From Bifidobacterium catenulatum DSM 16992 = JCM 1194 = LMG 11043 (lineage in GTDB: Bacteria > Actinomycetota > Actinomycetes > Actinomycetales > Bifidobacteriaceae): 64,000 nt of DNA. The notes beneath the pieces were generated by a model. That model saw only the letters and a list, made by a program, of their open reading frames with translations, had not been told where the DNA came from and searched no databases. Position numbers and translations under genes: made by a program. The DNA lies in assembly GCF_001025195.1 (NCBI RefSeq), contig NZ_AP012325.1:1860001-1924000 (forward strand). The letters are read 5' to 3'. Below, in pieces: positions 1 to 8,403 of the stretch. Position 1 is the first letter of the stretch, and each line of letters begins with the position of its first letter.

Positions 1-444
1 TCGCTTCAGAGGCCAATGGTGCCTCGCAATCTTCTGATTCAGTGTCCGAATCAACACAACTGAAGAAATAATTCAATCCAGCCAACAGAACAGGAATGAC
101 AGCCAACCCGACTCTTCCGAATCGAACAGGAATAACGGCAGCGCTAGTTCCAACGAATCGACTAAAACAGAACAACCTGAAAACGGTTGGGATCAGGATA
201 AGGAGCACTACTACGAAAATGGCACTATGGCCATCAGCAAGGAGTGTTCATGCCAAGTTCTCCGACAAACCGCGAAGACGGAATCTGGGTCCGTTTTGAT
301 GAAAACGGTAATTTACGTTTCCGGATCATTCAGCGAATCCAAAGCACGAAAATCAGCCATGACAGGCAACACAGTCGCCATTATTATGAAAGCGGCTGGA
401 AAATTCACCATTTTCCAGCCGAATCAATCAAGCAGTATGACTGA
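1..444 (+). pseudogene. 3' relic of a secreted cell-wall-binding-repeat protein (lysozyme paralogue)
   Basis: No single frame is open, but three frames join into one plausible protein: a Ser/Asn/Gln-rich linker (frame 3 to about 60, frame 2 from about 62), then a cell-wall repeat reading YYENGTMAISKE in frame 2, continuing in frame 1 from 244 as VFMPSSPTNREDGIWVRFDE. The same pattern (DGTMAHDKDVYLR, then GKWVRYDSNG) occurs in the intact lysozyme at 466-2280 on the opposite strand. At least two frameshifts (near 60 and near 240) break it, and after about 330 the similarity stops. It is most likely the tail of a decayed paralogue of the neighbouring gene. The upstream part lies outside the window. 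Confidence 0.6.
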
Positions 445-465
445 GTCTGAAATGTAAATCAGGAA

Positions 466-2280
466 TCAACCTCGGCCTGTGACACTATCGAAATAATGCC
501 ATGCTTGCCATTGTGGAACCCACGTGTTTCCGTGAGCCATAGCTCCTGTAACTGGATCGAAGTAGTACCATAGACCATTCTGTTTCTGCAAACCTTTTAC
601 CATTTTGCCGGTTTTCTGATCATAACGGACCCATTTACCGCCATTCGCACGTATAAAAATATCACCTGTACATCTTGCACCAGTAATGTTGTCAAATAGA
701 TACCAGCCAGAATGCTCTTTATCAAAATTAAGATACGCTTCGCCATGCGCCATTTTGCCGGTGACCATGTCGTAGTATACCCATTTGTTCCCATTGGACA
801 GATATGTCATCCCCTTACTCATCGCACCGGTCGTAAAGTCGAAGTTATACCAGACGCCGTATCGGAAATCCTCACCTTTAATCATATGACCATTGGAATC
901 ATAACGAACCCATTTACCACCGTTCGAACGCAGATAAACATCCTTATCGTGCGCCATGGTTCCATCTGAATCAATCCAATACCAAGCATTACTCTCAGGA
1001 TCGTAAATTTCCTTGCTACGCGCTAAAGAACCATCTGAATCCCACCAATACTTTTGGCCATTTTTGGTAACCCAATGCCCACCATTCACATACGCTTTAT
1101 TCCCAAACGCATTCATGTCCACATTGCCACTGATGCCGTCCACTTTGCCGGAGCTGGTGTATTGCCATCCGCGACTGTCGGTCGGGAACGAGTCGAATCC
1201 CATGCGAGCGCCGTACTGCGCCACCCACGTGGTTTTAGCGTAAATGTCGGCATGTTTCAGCGGGCCTTGCAGATAGCTGGTGTACGAGTAGACGCTCAGG
1301 TTCTTGTATCCGGCGGACTGCAGTGCGCTGTACCAATTGTTGACGATATCGTTGTACACGTTCGGGTCGGTGGGCGGCTGATGCCCCTCCCACGTCCACT
1401 TTTCCAGGTCGTAGTACACGGGGTACGCCAAATCGCTCGCGTTCACACCGAATTGCTTAAGTTTGGCGACCACGTCGGCACCTTCTTCTTTGGCAATCGA
1501 CGGAGTATCCGCGTAGGAATACCAGTAGATGCCGAACGGGATGCCAAGTCGCTTGCATTCGGAAATGTTACGTTGCGCTTTCTTGTCAGCATTGTTGCCC
1601 TCGCCGTAGCCAAGGCGGATAATCACGCCTTCCACGCCGTCGGCTTTCGCTTTGGCCCAGTCGATGTCGCCCTGCCATTCGGAAACGTCAATCACGCCTT
1701 TGGCTTGCTGCACGAACAGGTTGTTCTGGTAGTCGAAGAAGGCTTTCGTATTGTTGTAAGTGCCCCAGTGCGCACCGTATTCATTGCTTTCGAATTTGGA
1801 GAGCTGTACGTTCGCGTCGGCTACAGCATTTTTGACATCTTCCGCACTTACCGGAATGAAGGATTCGCCGTTGGTTTTGGCGAGCGGATCCGGCTGCTGA
1901 TCCTGCGTACCGACCAGTGTCGCATCGGTCACGGTTTCGCCGGTTTCAATATTCTTGACCTCACCTTCGGGGGTAACGGCCAGGTCTTCCGAAACCACGG
2001 TGGCATCGTCGGAAATCTCGTCACTGACGGTGCCTGGAAGTTTCGCATTCGGATTGTCAGGCATGCTGTCTTGCGATTGCTGGTCGCCCGTCTGATCATC
2101 CGACTGATCGTCAGACTGCATAACAACGCCATTATCTGCAGTAACGGCACCTCTCTGCGCAACAGCATCCTCAATCGCAATATCCTGCAATGCGTAAGCC
2201 GGCGTAACCGCAACGGAAGCCGTCAACGCAACCGCAGACAGCGCAGTCGCAATCTTCAAAACATGATGTGGCGAAACCAT
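466..2280 (-). CDS. Secreted GH25 lysozyme-like glycoside hydrolase with C-terminal cell-wall-binding repeats
   Basis: Predicted muramidase that cleaves the MurNAc-GlcNAc bond of peptidoglycan outside the cell. The 604-aa protein begins with a signal peptide (residues 1-30, ending TPAYA), followed by an acidic Asp/Gln-rich stretch (about 50-130). The GH25 domain runs from about 194 to 400, starting with KGVIDVSEWQG, which carries the family's N-terminal Asp; the YYDLE motif gives the catalytic Asp/Glu pair. Residues 400-604 are about seven aromatic/Gly-rich repeats of the choline/glucan-binding type (for example GGKWVRYD, GLWYYFDPVTGAM) that probably hold it on the wall. The ATG at 2280 is preceded by a GAGAGG ribosome site. 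It is monocistronic, and a broken paralogue converges on it at 1-444. Confidence 0.9.
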   Translation of the reverse strand: MVSPHHVLKIATALSAVALTASVAVTPAYALQDIAIEDAVAQRGAVTADNGVVMQSDDQSDDQTGDQQSQDSMPDNPNAKLPGTVSDEISDDATVVSEDLAVTPEGEVKNIETGETVTDATLVGTQDQQPDPLAKTNGESFIPVSAEDVKNAVADANVQLSKFESNEYGAHWGTYNNTKAFFDYQNNLFVQQAKGVIDVSEWQGDIDWAKAKADGVEGVIIRLGYGEGNNADKKAQRNISECKRLGIPFGIYWYSYADTPSIAKEEGADVVAKLKQFGVNASDLAYPVYYDLEKWTWEGHQPPTDPNVYNDIVNNWYSALQSAGYKNLSVYSYTSYLQGPLKHADIYAKTTWVAQYGARMGFDSFPTDSRGWQYTSSGKVDGISGNVDMNAFGNKAYVNGGHWVTKNGQKYWWDSDGSLARSKEIYDPESNAWYWIDSDGTMAHDKDVYLRSNGGKWVRYDSNGHMIKGEDFRYGVWYNFDFTTGAMSKGMTYLSNGNKWVYYDMVTGKMAHGEAYLNFDKEHSGWYLFDNITGARCTGDIFIRANGGKWVRYDQKTGKMVKGLQKQNGLWYYFDPVTGAMAHGNTWVPQWQAWHYFDSVTGRG

Positions 2281-2592
2281 TCGTCAGCCTCTCTTGAATA
2301 AAGTCATCAGCCCCAAATATTCGGCGCGAACGCCCTAATCGCCAACTCTAACCGCACCCCGCAACCCCAGCACAGCACTTCTCAAAAAATTTTAAGAAGT
2401 TCCGGCAAGCATGCAGAAGTTGAAGAATGGCCACGTGCATTATATGAGGCAACACGAGTGCGGTAAATCGGGGACAAACGGGTATCGTACGCTGTATATT
2501 GGCATTTCAGGTGGGCACTCGGCACGGTCAGCATTGACCAGGAACGGAAGCCGGCACCGGGGATCACAGAGCAGGCAGATTCTGGAGGGGTT
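2281..2592. other. Intergenic region between divergent genes
   Basis: It separates the minus-strand lysozyme gene from the plus-strand membrane protein gene and so must hold both promoters. I see no clear promoter pair, repeat or RNA gene. The open frames crossing it look non-coding. Confidence 0.4.
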
Positions 2593-3405
2593 ATGGCACG
2601 GCACGGCAAGAAGCCAAGCGAGGAAAATACCTCGTCACGCGCACCGAGAACAATTGCCGGAAGCACAACACCCAACACTTCTGCCGACGGTATTGACGCC
2701 GCTACCAGCAGCAGCGCAGCCGACACCAACGCGATCGACACCAACGCAACCGGAACACGCACAATCGTCAGTGGCGACACGGCCGAGACCAGCAATCAGC
2801 AATCGCTCGAAGCAGACGGAGCCGTTAAATCCACCGAATCCCGTCAACCGCAAGACCCGTTCGACGAGGTCATAGCGCAAGGCATCAGCGATGGCGACGC
2901 TTGGACAAACCAGCATGTAAAGCGCTTCTACCGCCAAATCATTATCACCGTAGTCGTCGTAGTTGTCGTTCTGGGTGCGATTTTCGGATTCACAGGCATA
3001 CGTACGTCGCAGCAAATGCGTGACCTGGCCGCGCTAAACGACTGCAAGGAAGCCGTCACGGCCATGAACACCTCCTATTCGAAGGCGTTCCAGCTGAAGG
3101 CAAAAATCTCCGAAGCGTTCACCAGTTTTGACAAGTCTTACGACCTCGACAAGCTTGCCGAACTTCACCAGACGGAAGTCACCTCTCCGAAAACGCTGAG
3201 CTGTGCCGCCGACACCTCCTCCACCATCAGCAAAGCCAACGCCGCAAAAGCCGAGTATGACAAGCAGGCCAAGCAGTTCAAGCAGGCCCTGCAGAAGGCC
3301 GACGAGTCCACGGCCACCGATGGCGGTGACGGAACTGACGGAACGGCCAGTGGCAATAACAGCACCAACACCACGGAAGGTACTGATTTCCCAAATCAAA
3401 GGTAA
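2593..3405 (+). CDS. Single-pass membrane protein of unknown function
   Basis: I do not recognise the family. The 270-aa protein has a low-complexity N-terminus rich in Thr/Ser/Asn (residues 1-95), one strong membrane segment at about 116-137 (IIITVVVVVVVLGAIFGF), and an outer domain of about 100 residues with helical, Ala/Lys-rich character and two Cys that could pair. It ends in a Gly/Thr/Asn-rich tail. The topology (long cytoplasmic N-terminus, anchor, extracytoplasmic domain) is inferred. The ATG at 2593 has a GGAGGGGTT site just upstream. The tail may be frameshifted: another frame stays open and protein-like to 3556 (separate entry). Confidence 0.7.
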   Translation: MARHGKKPSEENTSSRAPRTIAGSTTPNTSADGIDAATSSSAADTNAIDTNATGTRTIVSGDTAETSNQQSLEADGAVKSTESRQPQDPFDEVIAQGISDGDAWTNQHVKRFYRQIIITVVVVVVVLGAIFGFTGIRTSQQMRDLAALNDCKEAVTAMNTSYSKAFQLKAKISEAFTSFDKSYDLDKLAELHQTEVTSPKTLSCAADTSSTISKANAAKAEYDKQAKQFKQALQKADESTATDGGDGTDGTASGNNSTNTTEGTDFPNQR

Positions 3406-3556
3406 GCAGATTGTGCTGAGTGCCGCTGATGGAAGTTCGAATCTTAACACGGTAACTCAAGTGCGTTATTGGTGGAGCGGAAATCCGGCTATTTCCAGTC
3501 TGCTCTATAACGATCTTGGATTGCCGGCAAGTCCGTTTATTACGGTTGTTGAGTAG
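3376..3556 (+). pseudogene. Frame-shifted continuation of the upstream membrane protein or unrelated relic
   Basis: Just before the stop of the preceding gene, the +1 frame becomes protein-like: QIKGKQIVLSAADGSSN, then VTQVRYWWSGNPAISSLLYN and a stop at 3554-3556. No start codon or ribosome site precedes it. A single-base deletion near 3375 would join it to the 2593-3405 gene. A relic of another gene is equally possible. I do not recognise the family. Confidence 0.35.
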
Positions 3557-3575
3557 GATTCGCAGCCTTATAACG

Positions 3576-3938
3576 TTAGTCGACATAGTGCGGGGCGCTG
3601 GATGCCATGCGGGGCGTAATACCGTTATTGCCGTTGTCATCGTCATTACCGTCTGCATTGGAATCTTGCGATTTACGAAGCGAGCCTGCAGCCAATGAAC
3701 GTACGGATCGAACGGAACGGCCAAGCTGCGACTGCTTTTCCTGCTCGTCCGATTGGATTGCAGGAAACGCACCAGTCACGGGGCGAACACGCCCGGTCGC
3801 AGTGGGAATGAAGCTTGGCGGCAGCACTTGCGTGGTAATGGCACTCGGCGATGATACATGATAGTGGGCCATCGAAGCCAGGGAATCGCGGGTATCGAGC
3901 TCACGCCGAATATCTAGCTCATCGTCGGACTCAGCCAT
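3576..3938 (-). CDS. Small acidic/basic hypothetical protein
   Basis: A 120-aa protein with no membrane segment, starting MAESDDELDIRRELDTRDSL and containing a Pro/Val-rich middle (VLPPSFIPTATGRVRP) and an Asp/Asn-rich tail. The ATG at 3938 has GGAAGAGAGGAAG upstream as a plausible ribosome site. Composition and start context favour a real gene, but I know no function. It stands alone, divergent from the tRNA-Ser island edge. Confidence 0.5.
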   Translation of the reverse strand: MAESDDELDIRRELDTRDSLASMAHYHVSSPSAITTQVLPPSFIPTATGRVRPVTGAFPAIQSDEQEKQSQLGRSVRSVRSLAAGSLRKSQDSNADGNDDDNGNNGITPRMASSAPHYVD

Positions 3939-4117
3939 CGCAGCACTTCCTCTCTTCCGGCGCTCTCAGCCGACAATCTCTCCACTGGTAACTGTCACCG
4001 TTTTGAGCGTAACGCAAGGCAGTATGCTACTGCGAACGAAATCAGCGATATGTGCAACTCCCCCACTGTTTCGCAACTTTTTCGTCGCACATCTACGCAA
4101 CAGGCCATTGTAAAATC

Positions 4118-4187
4118 GCCGTTTTTGGTATGAAAAAAGGGCTTTCGGAATCATCCGAAAACCCTACTGGCGGAGAATACGAGATTC
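4118..4187. repeat. Left attachment-site copy (displaced 3' end of tRNA-Ser with terminator)
   Basis: It matches 8836-8905 over 70 bp with three substitutions. It holds the last about 19 bases of the tRNA (GGCGGAGAATACGAGATTC as read on the plus strand), then the terminator hairpin. Two of the three differences are paired in the hairpin (T-A here, C-G at the right copy), so the stem is kept. Beyond 4187 the tRNA similarity ends at once, marking the crossover edge. Confidence 0.8.
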
Positions 4188-4290
4188 CGGCAGCGACTTG
4201 CTGTTTTCGGTGTAATTCCAACGTTTCTAGGCTGCCGATTAAGTGTTTCGCCGCTTAACTCGCCGCCCCTACGGCGTGTCGCGATGGGGT

Positions 4291-4503
4291 GAAACGGGTG
4301 GTTATGAACGGGTGCGTTTTGGATTGCGCGAAACAGGGGAGAGTATTGAGGATGCTTTTTCCATGAAGAGCGTGTAGTTTAACCAGTATATAGAACGGCC
4401 TCCCTTTGCCAACAACAGCGATGTGCTAAAGATTACGATTCCGAATGAGGTAATGCGATCTATTCCCCATAGGCAAAGTGAAAGTGTTTTCAAGGATTAT
4501 TAA
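4291..4503 (+). pseudogene. Unrecognised truncated gene relic inside the island
   Basis: One frame reads like protein (ETGGYERVRFGLRETGESIE, an in-frame TAG at about 4378, then FNQYIERPPFANNSDVLKI and TIPNEVMRSIP) and stops at 4501-4503. There is no start codon with a ribosome site. The stop and the missing 5' end show it is a fragment. I cannot name the family. Confidence 0.35.
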
Positions 4504-4862
4504 CCCATCGGAAGAGCTTGATTAGCTTTGATCCTTCGTGTATACAGCGTCTAGTGGGAACTAGAGTGAACCTAGTGAGCCAACATGGAAATTCAGTGGC
4601 AGGCGAAGATGTATGTCGGAATCTCAATGATTTCAACGTTTCCAAGGACGCCGGTTGGCACCATCCTGCGGCAACATGGAACCTACATGGAAATTTACAG
4701 TGCCTACATGGAAATCAGTTTGTATCAGTCAGTGGGCGCATGATGCGTGCGCTCAGCCCTTGGCTGACTGATACTAGCAAGCTTTTGTCTGACTGAACGC
4801 ATGCATCATAAAGAGCAATTGGGTATCGAGCTGGTTGCGGGATGCAGGGCGGATAAAACTAA
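4504..4862. repeat. Intergenic stretch with short direct repeats and an imperfect inverted repeat
   Basis: ACATGGAAAT occurs three times between about 4580 and 4720. GTATCAGTCAG (4722-4732) pairs exactly with CTGACTGATAC (4764-4774), with partial pairing continuing inward (GGGC/GCCC). It lies downstream of the minus-strand restriction gene and could act as its terminator or be an element end. No gene is evident. Confidence 0.45.
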
Positions 4863-5780
4863 TCAGCCGTTATATTCGATATGTAGGCTGGGGTCGCTTT
4901 CGTGTTCGTCAATGATTTGGTTGTAAGCCTTGACCAGACGCGAAAGGGTTTCGCGACGTGCTGCGTTGGTGAAGTGGCCATGCTCGTGCACATTGCTGGA
5001 AAGGAACGATTGCAGGTCCCAAACTTCAAGGCGGTTTTCGAAGCCCATGTCGGAGGCTAAGTCCCATGCGGTTTTGACGCGGTCGCGTACAGTGATGATG
5101 ATTGGATGCAGCCCGGCCTTGATGTTGCGCTGGCATTTATCCATGAGTAGGGATGCTGGGGCAGTGGTGCAGTGTATGGCTGTGTCGCCGACATTGAAAT
5201 CGCCTCCACGCCCAGTCGGATCGTCAGCAACGGACGCGCCGTTGATTTCTACTTCTGGGGCAACGATGGTGAGCTTCGCTGCGACAAGATGTTGCAGAAC
5301 GGTACCGACGTACATAGTGCCCGGATTTTCCTTTTGTCGCTGCGCTGCCTGCTGCAGCAGATGTTCCACAGCCGCATCGACGGAAAGCGAGTTGTCGGAT
5401 TCCAATTTGAATGGTTTGCTGGTGAAGAATGCCCGAATTCGTTTGACCCAGTATTGTTCGATCTCGGTGAATTGCTCCGCTGTTGGACGTAATTCGTTAA
5501 TGAGCTCGGCATAGTCGTGCATCAATGCCATGGTGCCGCGGCTGGTTCGTCCGCCCTCTGCTGCGAGGAGTCGTGTGATGCCATATTCGGCAAGGATTTT
5601 CTGGCAGTTGTCTTTGCTGATTCCCTTGACTTGACCTTCCTTGTTCGTGTGATAGTCGCTGGCGTCAATGGGAAGCGTGTCTGCGGAAAAGAAGCGATTG
5701 AGCTGGATGGCGGCAGCCAAAGCGCCCTTGGTGTTTACCTGATGGGACTTTCGGAAATCATCGATGGGAGTCAGATCCAT
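4863..5780 (-). CDS. Probable type II restriction endonuclease (DUF4928-like)
   Basis: Predicted DNA cleavage partner of the cytosine methyltransferase at 5793-6971. The 305-aa protein has no signal or membrane segment. From memory it resembles the DUF4928 proteins that sit beside C5 methyltransferases. The stretch GRGGDFNVGDTAIHCTTAP (about 185-210) is the likely conserved core, with acidic and Thr residues that could belong to a PD-(D/E)XK-like site, but I cannot place a full catalytic triad. It begins 12 bases after the methyltransferase stop on the same strand, so the two are probably one transcript with the modification gene first. Function rests mainly on context. Confidence 0.65.
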   Translation of the reverse strand: MDLTPIDDFRKSHQVNTKGALAAAIQLNRFFSADTLPIDASDYHTNKEGQVKGISKDNCQKILAEYGITRLLAAEGGRTSRGTMALMHDYAELINELRPTAEQFTEIEQYWVKRIRAFFTSKPFKLESDNSLSVDAAVEHLLQQAAQRQKENPGTMYVGTVLQHLVAAKLTIVAPEVEINGASVADDPTGRGGDFNVGDTAIHCTTAPASLLMDKCQRNIKAGLHPIIITVRDRVKTAWDLASDMGFENRLEVWDLQSFLSSNVHEHGHFTNAARRETLSRLVKAYNQIIDEHESDPSLHIEYNG

Positions 5781-5792
5781 TGTTTGCCTCGC

Positions 5793-6971
5793 TTATGCAG
5801 TGTGATTCGAGAGCAGAGTTTGCTCCACGTACAGGTCTTTGCCAAGGGTGTTGTTCAGAGCAGGCATGAAGTAATGCTTGCCGAGCCATTCCACGACAGG
5901 GACGGAGACAGCGTCGCCGAATCCGAACATCACTTGATTGGGGCGCAGGCCCGTAATGTTGTAGTGGGCCGCGCCCATAAGAGCAGCGTATTCGCGTGGC
6001 GTCATCCAACGGACAGCGGCTTGACCATTGCCCATGCGAATGATTGCCTGGCGAGATGAGCCGCCTCGTGCGGTGCGCAGGCAGCCGGAGATGTCGTCTG
6101 CGCGAACTTCCCATACGGCTTTGCCGTTGCGGGTGCGGCGATAAGCGGTCCGGTAGGAAACGGTTGTTTCGTTACGCAACGTTTCCACGCGGGCAGTCTG
6201 AACCGGCGACAGCGAATCAAGGAATTTGGCGGTTCTTTCGGCGTCCCACCAGCGTTCGTCGTCATCAGCCATGTTCTCGACGTACATATTGAGGCCGGAC
6301 ATCAGAGGAGACGGCGGCTCAGGCAGCGGTGCGCGATGCGTGCGGAGAGAGGTGTCCGCAAAAACCTGCTGCAGCCAGTCAGGGCGCAACGAAGAATCGA
6401 ATTGTTCGGCGGACGGCGGGTTCTGCAGGCCAACCAAAAAGAGTCGCGGTCGGGACTGAGGGATAAATCGACGGGTATCGATGGACAATACGTCTACGGA
6501 GTAGCCCAGTACATTGAAAGCATGCACCGCTGCGGCGAGATCCTCCCCAGAGTGGGAAGTGGCCAATCCGTTCACATTTTCGAGAATGGCAATCGGAGGA
6601 CGGCTGTCCCCAAGTTCTTCGAGCAGTCGCACGTATTGCCAGAAAGCGCCGGATTGTTTGCCGTTCAGGCCCGTACGAGTGCCTGCAAGGGAGAGATCCG
6701 TGCAAGGAGAGGATCCCCAAGCGATGGAAGCATCATGGGGCAGGTCGTCGCCGGAGAGCTCGCTCATATCCCCCTCGACAAGGGTGTGGCCCGGCGTATC
6801 CGTGAAGTTATTGCGATACATTTCGCACTTGGCGGAGTCGATGTCGTTCGACCATTCGACTTGGAAGCCGGATTCTTCGAGCCCAAGGCGTGCGAGGCCT
6901 ATTCCGGCAAAGAATTCGAGGGCTTGTGGGCACGCCTTGCCGGTAGCCGTGTGCGTGCGATTGTCGTTCAT
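5793..6971 (-). CDS. DNA (cytosine-5)-methyltransferase
   Basis: Transfers a methyl group from S-adenosylmethionine to C5 of cytosine in a short target, protecting the host from the linked nuclease. The 392-aa protein shows the family motifs in order: I, ALEFFAGIGLARLGLEESG (AdoMet site); IV, GSSPCTDLSLAGTRTG with the catalytic Cys; VI, ENVNG; VIII, QSRPRLFLVG; IX-X near the end, GFGDAVSVPVVEWLG. The variable target-recognition region lies between about 210 and 320. The motif IV sequence PCTDLS differs slightly from the common PCQDLS. The ATG at 6971 is divergent from the HTH gene at 7069, separated by 97 bp. The recognition sequence cannot be told from sequence alone. Confidence 0.92.
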   Translation of the reverse strand: MNDNRTHTATGKACPQALEFFAGIGLARLGLEESGFQVEWSNDIDSAKCEMYRNNFTDTPGHTLVEGDMSELSGDDLPHDASIAWGSSPCTDLSLAGTRTGLNGKQSGAFWQYVRLLEELGDSRPPIAILENVNGLATSHSGEDLAAAVHAFNVLGYSVDVLSIDTRRFIPQSRPRLFLVGLQNPPSAEQFDSSLRPDWLQQVFADTSLRTHRAPLPEPPSPLMSGLNMYVENMADDDERWWDAERTAKFLDSLSPVQTARVETLRNETTVSYRTAYRRTRNGKAVWEVRADDISGCLRTARGGSSRQAIIRMGNGQAAVRWMTPREYAALMGAAHYNITGLRPNQVMFGFGDAVSVPVVEWLGKHYFMPALNNTLGKDLYVEQTLLSNHTA

Positions 6972-7017
6972 GCTCCCACCTTACCTCGTGCCTGACTGTC
7001 GTCCTAACCATGATACT

Positions 7018-7027
7018 CTATATATAG
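7018..7027. promoter_or_regulatory. Palindrome in the divergent R-M / HTH promoter region
   Basis: A perfect 10-bp palindrome, CTATATATAG, lies between the divergent methyltransferase and HTH genes, in the only AT-rich part of this gap. It could be overlapping -10 elements or an operator for the HTH protein. The role is inferred from position only. Confidence 0.35.
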
Positions 7028-7068
7028 AACAAGCGTTCGAATAAGTGTCGTGAAGGAAAGAGGATCGT

Positions 7069-7830
7069 ATGACGAAGCTTAGTGATGCTGTTAGCGCGTC
7101 GAACTTGGATTCTTATGAATTAGCCCGAAGATCCAACGTGAGTGAGAAAAGACTAAATGGATATCTGTCGGGTCGACATTCGTTTAGCCGGGCACCTCTA
7201 GAAGACGCCGTAGCTATTGCTAATGCTCTCGGAGGCCGCATTGAAGATTACATGGAAGATGCGGCGGAGGACGGCGAGGCGGAAAAACTGGATGACCGAC
7301 TTCGTCTCCAATTATTTCTGGATAGCGTTGACGAATACGAGCTAATTATGAAGAATGTCGGTCGCCCTCAGACAGTGACGATTGGCGGCTCTGGAGAAAA
7401 AACTGAGAAAAGGTATAGTCAGCTGATTGTTGAAGGGATGCTATTGCGCAAATATTATTCCTCGGATGAAGTTCAATTGGCGAAAGTGATTGATTCGTTT
7501 AGGCGTCTTATCCCAGACGACGCGTCTCCAGATGTGCTGCATACAGTAGATCTGCTGGAAAAAGATACGCCTAGCCAAGGGAATAAGAGCCAGATTGTGT
7601 TTTCTAATGCTGATGGTAGTTACTCCAGCAGTGTGGATTTACTTTTTGATGTTCTCTATGGAATTACCCTGCATGGAGATCCTGATAGGATCCAGAGACT
7701 TGCTAGATGGCCAATTACGGCACAGTGCCTTGCCTTATATGAGTCTAACGTTGAGAGACGCAAGGGTGTGGTGACTGTTCGACAGTATATAGATCTTGCA
7801 ATCAAAGATGGTCTTTTTGCGCTGGATTAA
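7069..7830 (+). CDS. HTH (XRE-like) protein with uncharacterised C-terminal domain
   Basis: The first about 65 residues form a Cro/C1-like helix-turn-helix (LDSYELARRSNVSEKRLNGY, then IANALGGRIEDYMED). The other about 185 residues are a domain I do not recognise, with no membrane segment or obvious catalytic motif. The 253-aa length is well above the about 80 residues of a typical R-M controller protein. It is transcribed away from the methyltransferase and could regulate the R-M genes or be an accessory defence protein. Base and codon use are clearly more AT-rich than in the neighbours (many Ser/Arg/Leu codons rare in this genome), which supports recent acquisition. A GGAAAGAGG ribosome site precedes the ATG. 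Confidence 0.75.
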   Translation: MTKLSDAVSASNLDSYELARRSNVSEKRLNGYLSGRHSFSRAPLEDAVAIANALGGRIEDYMEDAAEDGEAEKLDDRLRLQLFLDSVDEYELIMKNVGRPQTVTIGGSGEKTEKRYSQLIVEGMLLRKYYSSDEVQLAKVIDSFRRLIPDDASPDVLHTVDLLEKDTPSQGNKSQIVFSNADGSYSSSVDLLFDVLYGITLHGDPDRIQRLARWPITAQCLALYESNVERRKGVVTVRQYIDLAIKDGLFALD

Positions 7831-7927
7831 TGAGCGTATTTGAGAAGGCGCGGGGCAGTTCGCTATGGATTGAATTGCCTCACGCCTTGCTGAGTGAACT
7901 CGCTGCAGCAGTTTCTAGGATCAGCTG

Positions 7928-8030
7928 CTATTCGCGCTCTCGCCGAGCCATCTCGCGACGGGCTTGGCTGGCCCACAGGCCTCCCTTACCGATGAGCTCA
8001 TTCAATTGCGTGGCGTTGAGCTGTTGGTAG
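7928..8030 (-). pseudogene. C-terminal fragment of an element protein
   Basis: A minus-strand frame reads LHYQQLNATQLNELIGKGGL and WASQARREMARRERE, then a stop at 7928-7930. It has no start. It directly follows the ATPase fragment upstream and may be the C-terminus of that or another replication gene after an internal deletion. Not recognised further. Confidence 0.4.
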
Positions 8031-8034
8031 TGCA

Positions 8035-8400
8035 GGTCTGTTGCGTAGGGAGGGAGACTCGCCTTCCATCCGGCCATACTGTTCCCGTGGTGACGTGAGC
8101 TGCGATATCTAAGGCCAAGGTGCTTTTGCCAGTCGCCGGATCACCGTCAATCAGTACGATCTTTCCTTTGGGAATATGGCCCAGCCGCAACCACAACGGT
8201 CGCTCCGGTTTCACATCAGCCAAACGGGTCAGCGAATAGGCGCGGGGCGTCAGTTCAGTCTTAAGCTCAGACTCAGGCTGGCTGCTTTCGCTTGGCAAAA
8301 TCTCAAACTCCAAGCCGCTCATCACCGCGTTGGAAGCGTCGTGAGCCTCACCCAGCCGCCTGGATAAACGTCAACGACCGCACGAACGGTGTCAGCGTCG
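8035..8400 (-). pseudogene. Fragment of a RepA/AAA-type replication ATPase
   Basis: The minus strand encodes GEAHDASNAVMSGLEFEILP, then LWLRLGHIPKGKIVLIDGDP followed by ATGKSTLALDIAAHV: a Walker A P-loop (GDPATGKST) as in RepA-like hexameric helicases of actinobacterial plasmids, phages and integrative elements. The N-terminal part (ADKHPLWMAADADTVRAVV) is in another frame. The gene ends abruptly after GRRVSLPT, with no Walker B. It is the truncated replication gene of the element. Confidence 0.6.
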
Positions 8401-8403
8401 GCG

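Noticed and set aside
1054-2301. 415-codon open frame opposite the GH25 gene
   Set aside because: Antisense shadow of the high-GC lysozyme gene; no ribosome site and no family pattern. The same applies to the 505-codon frame at 26747-28264, the 506-codon frame at 33899-35419 and the 515-codon frame at 54604-56151.
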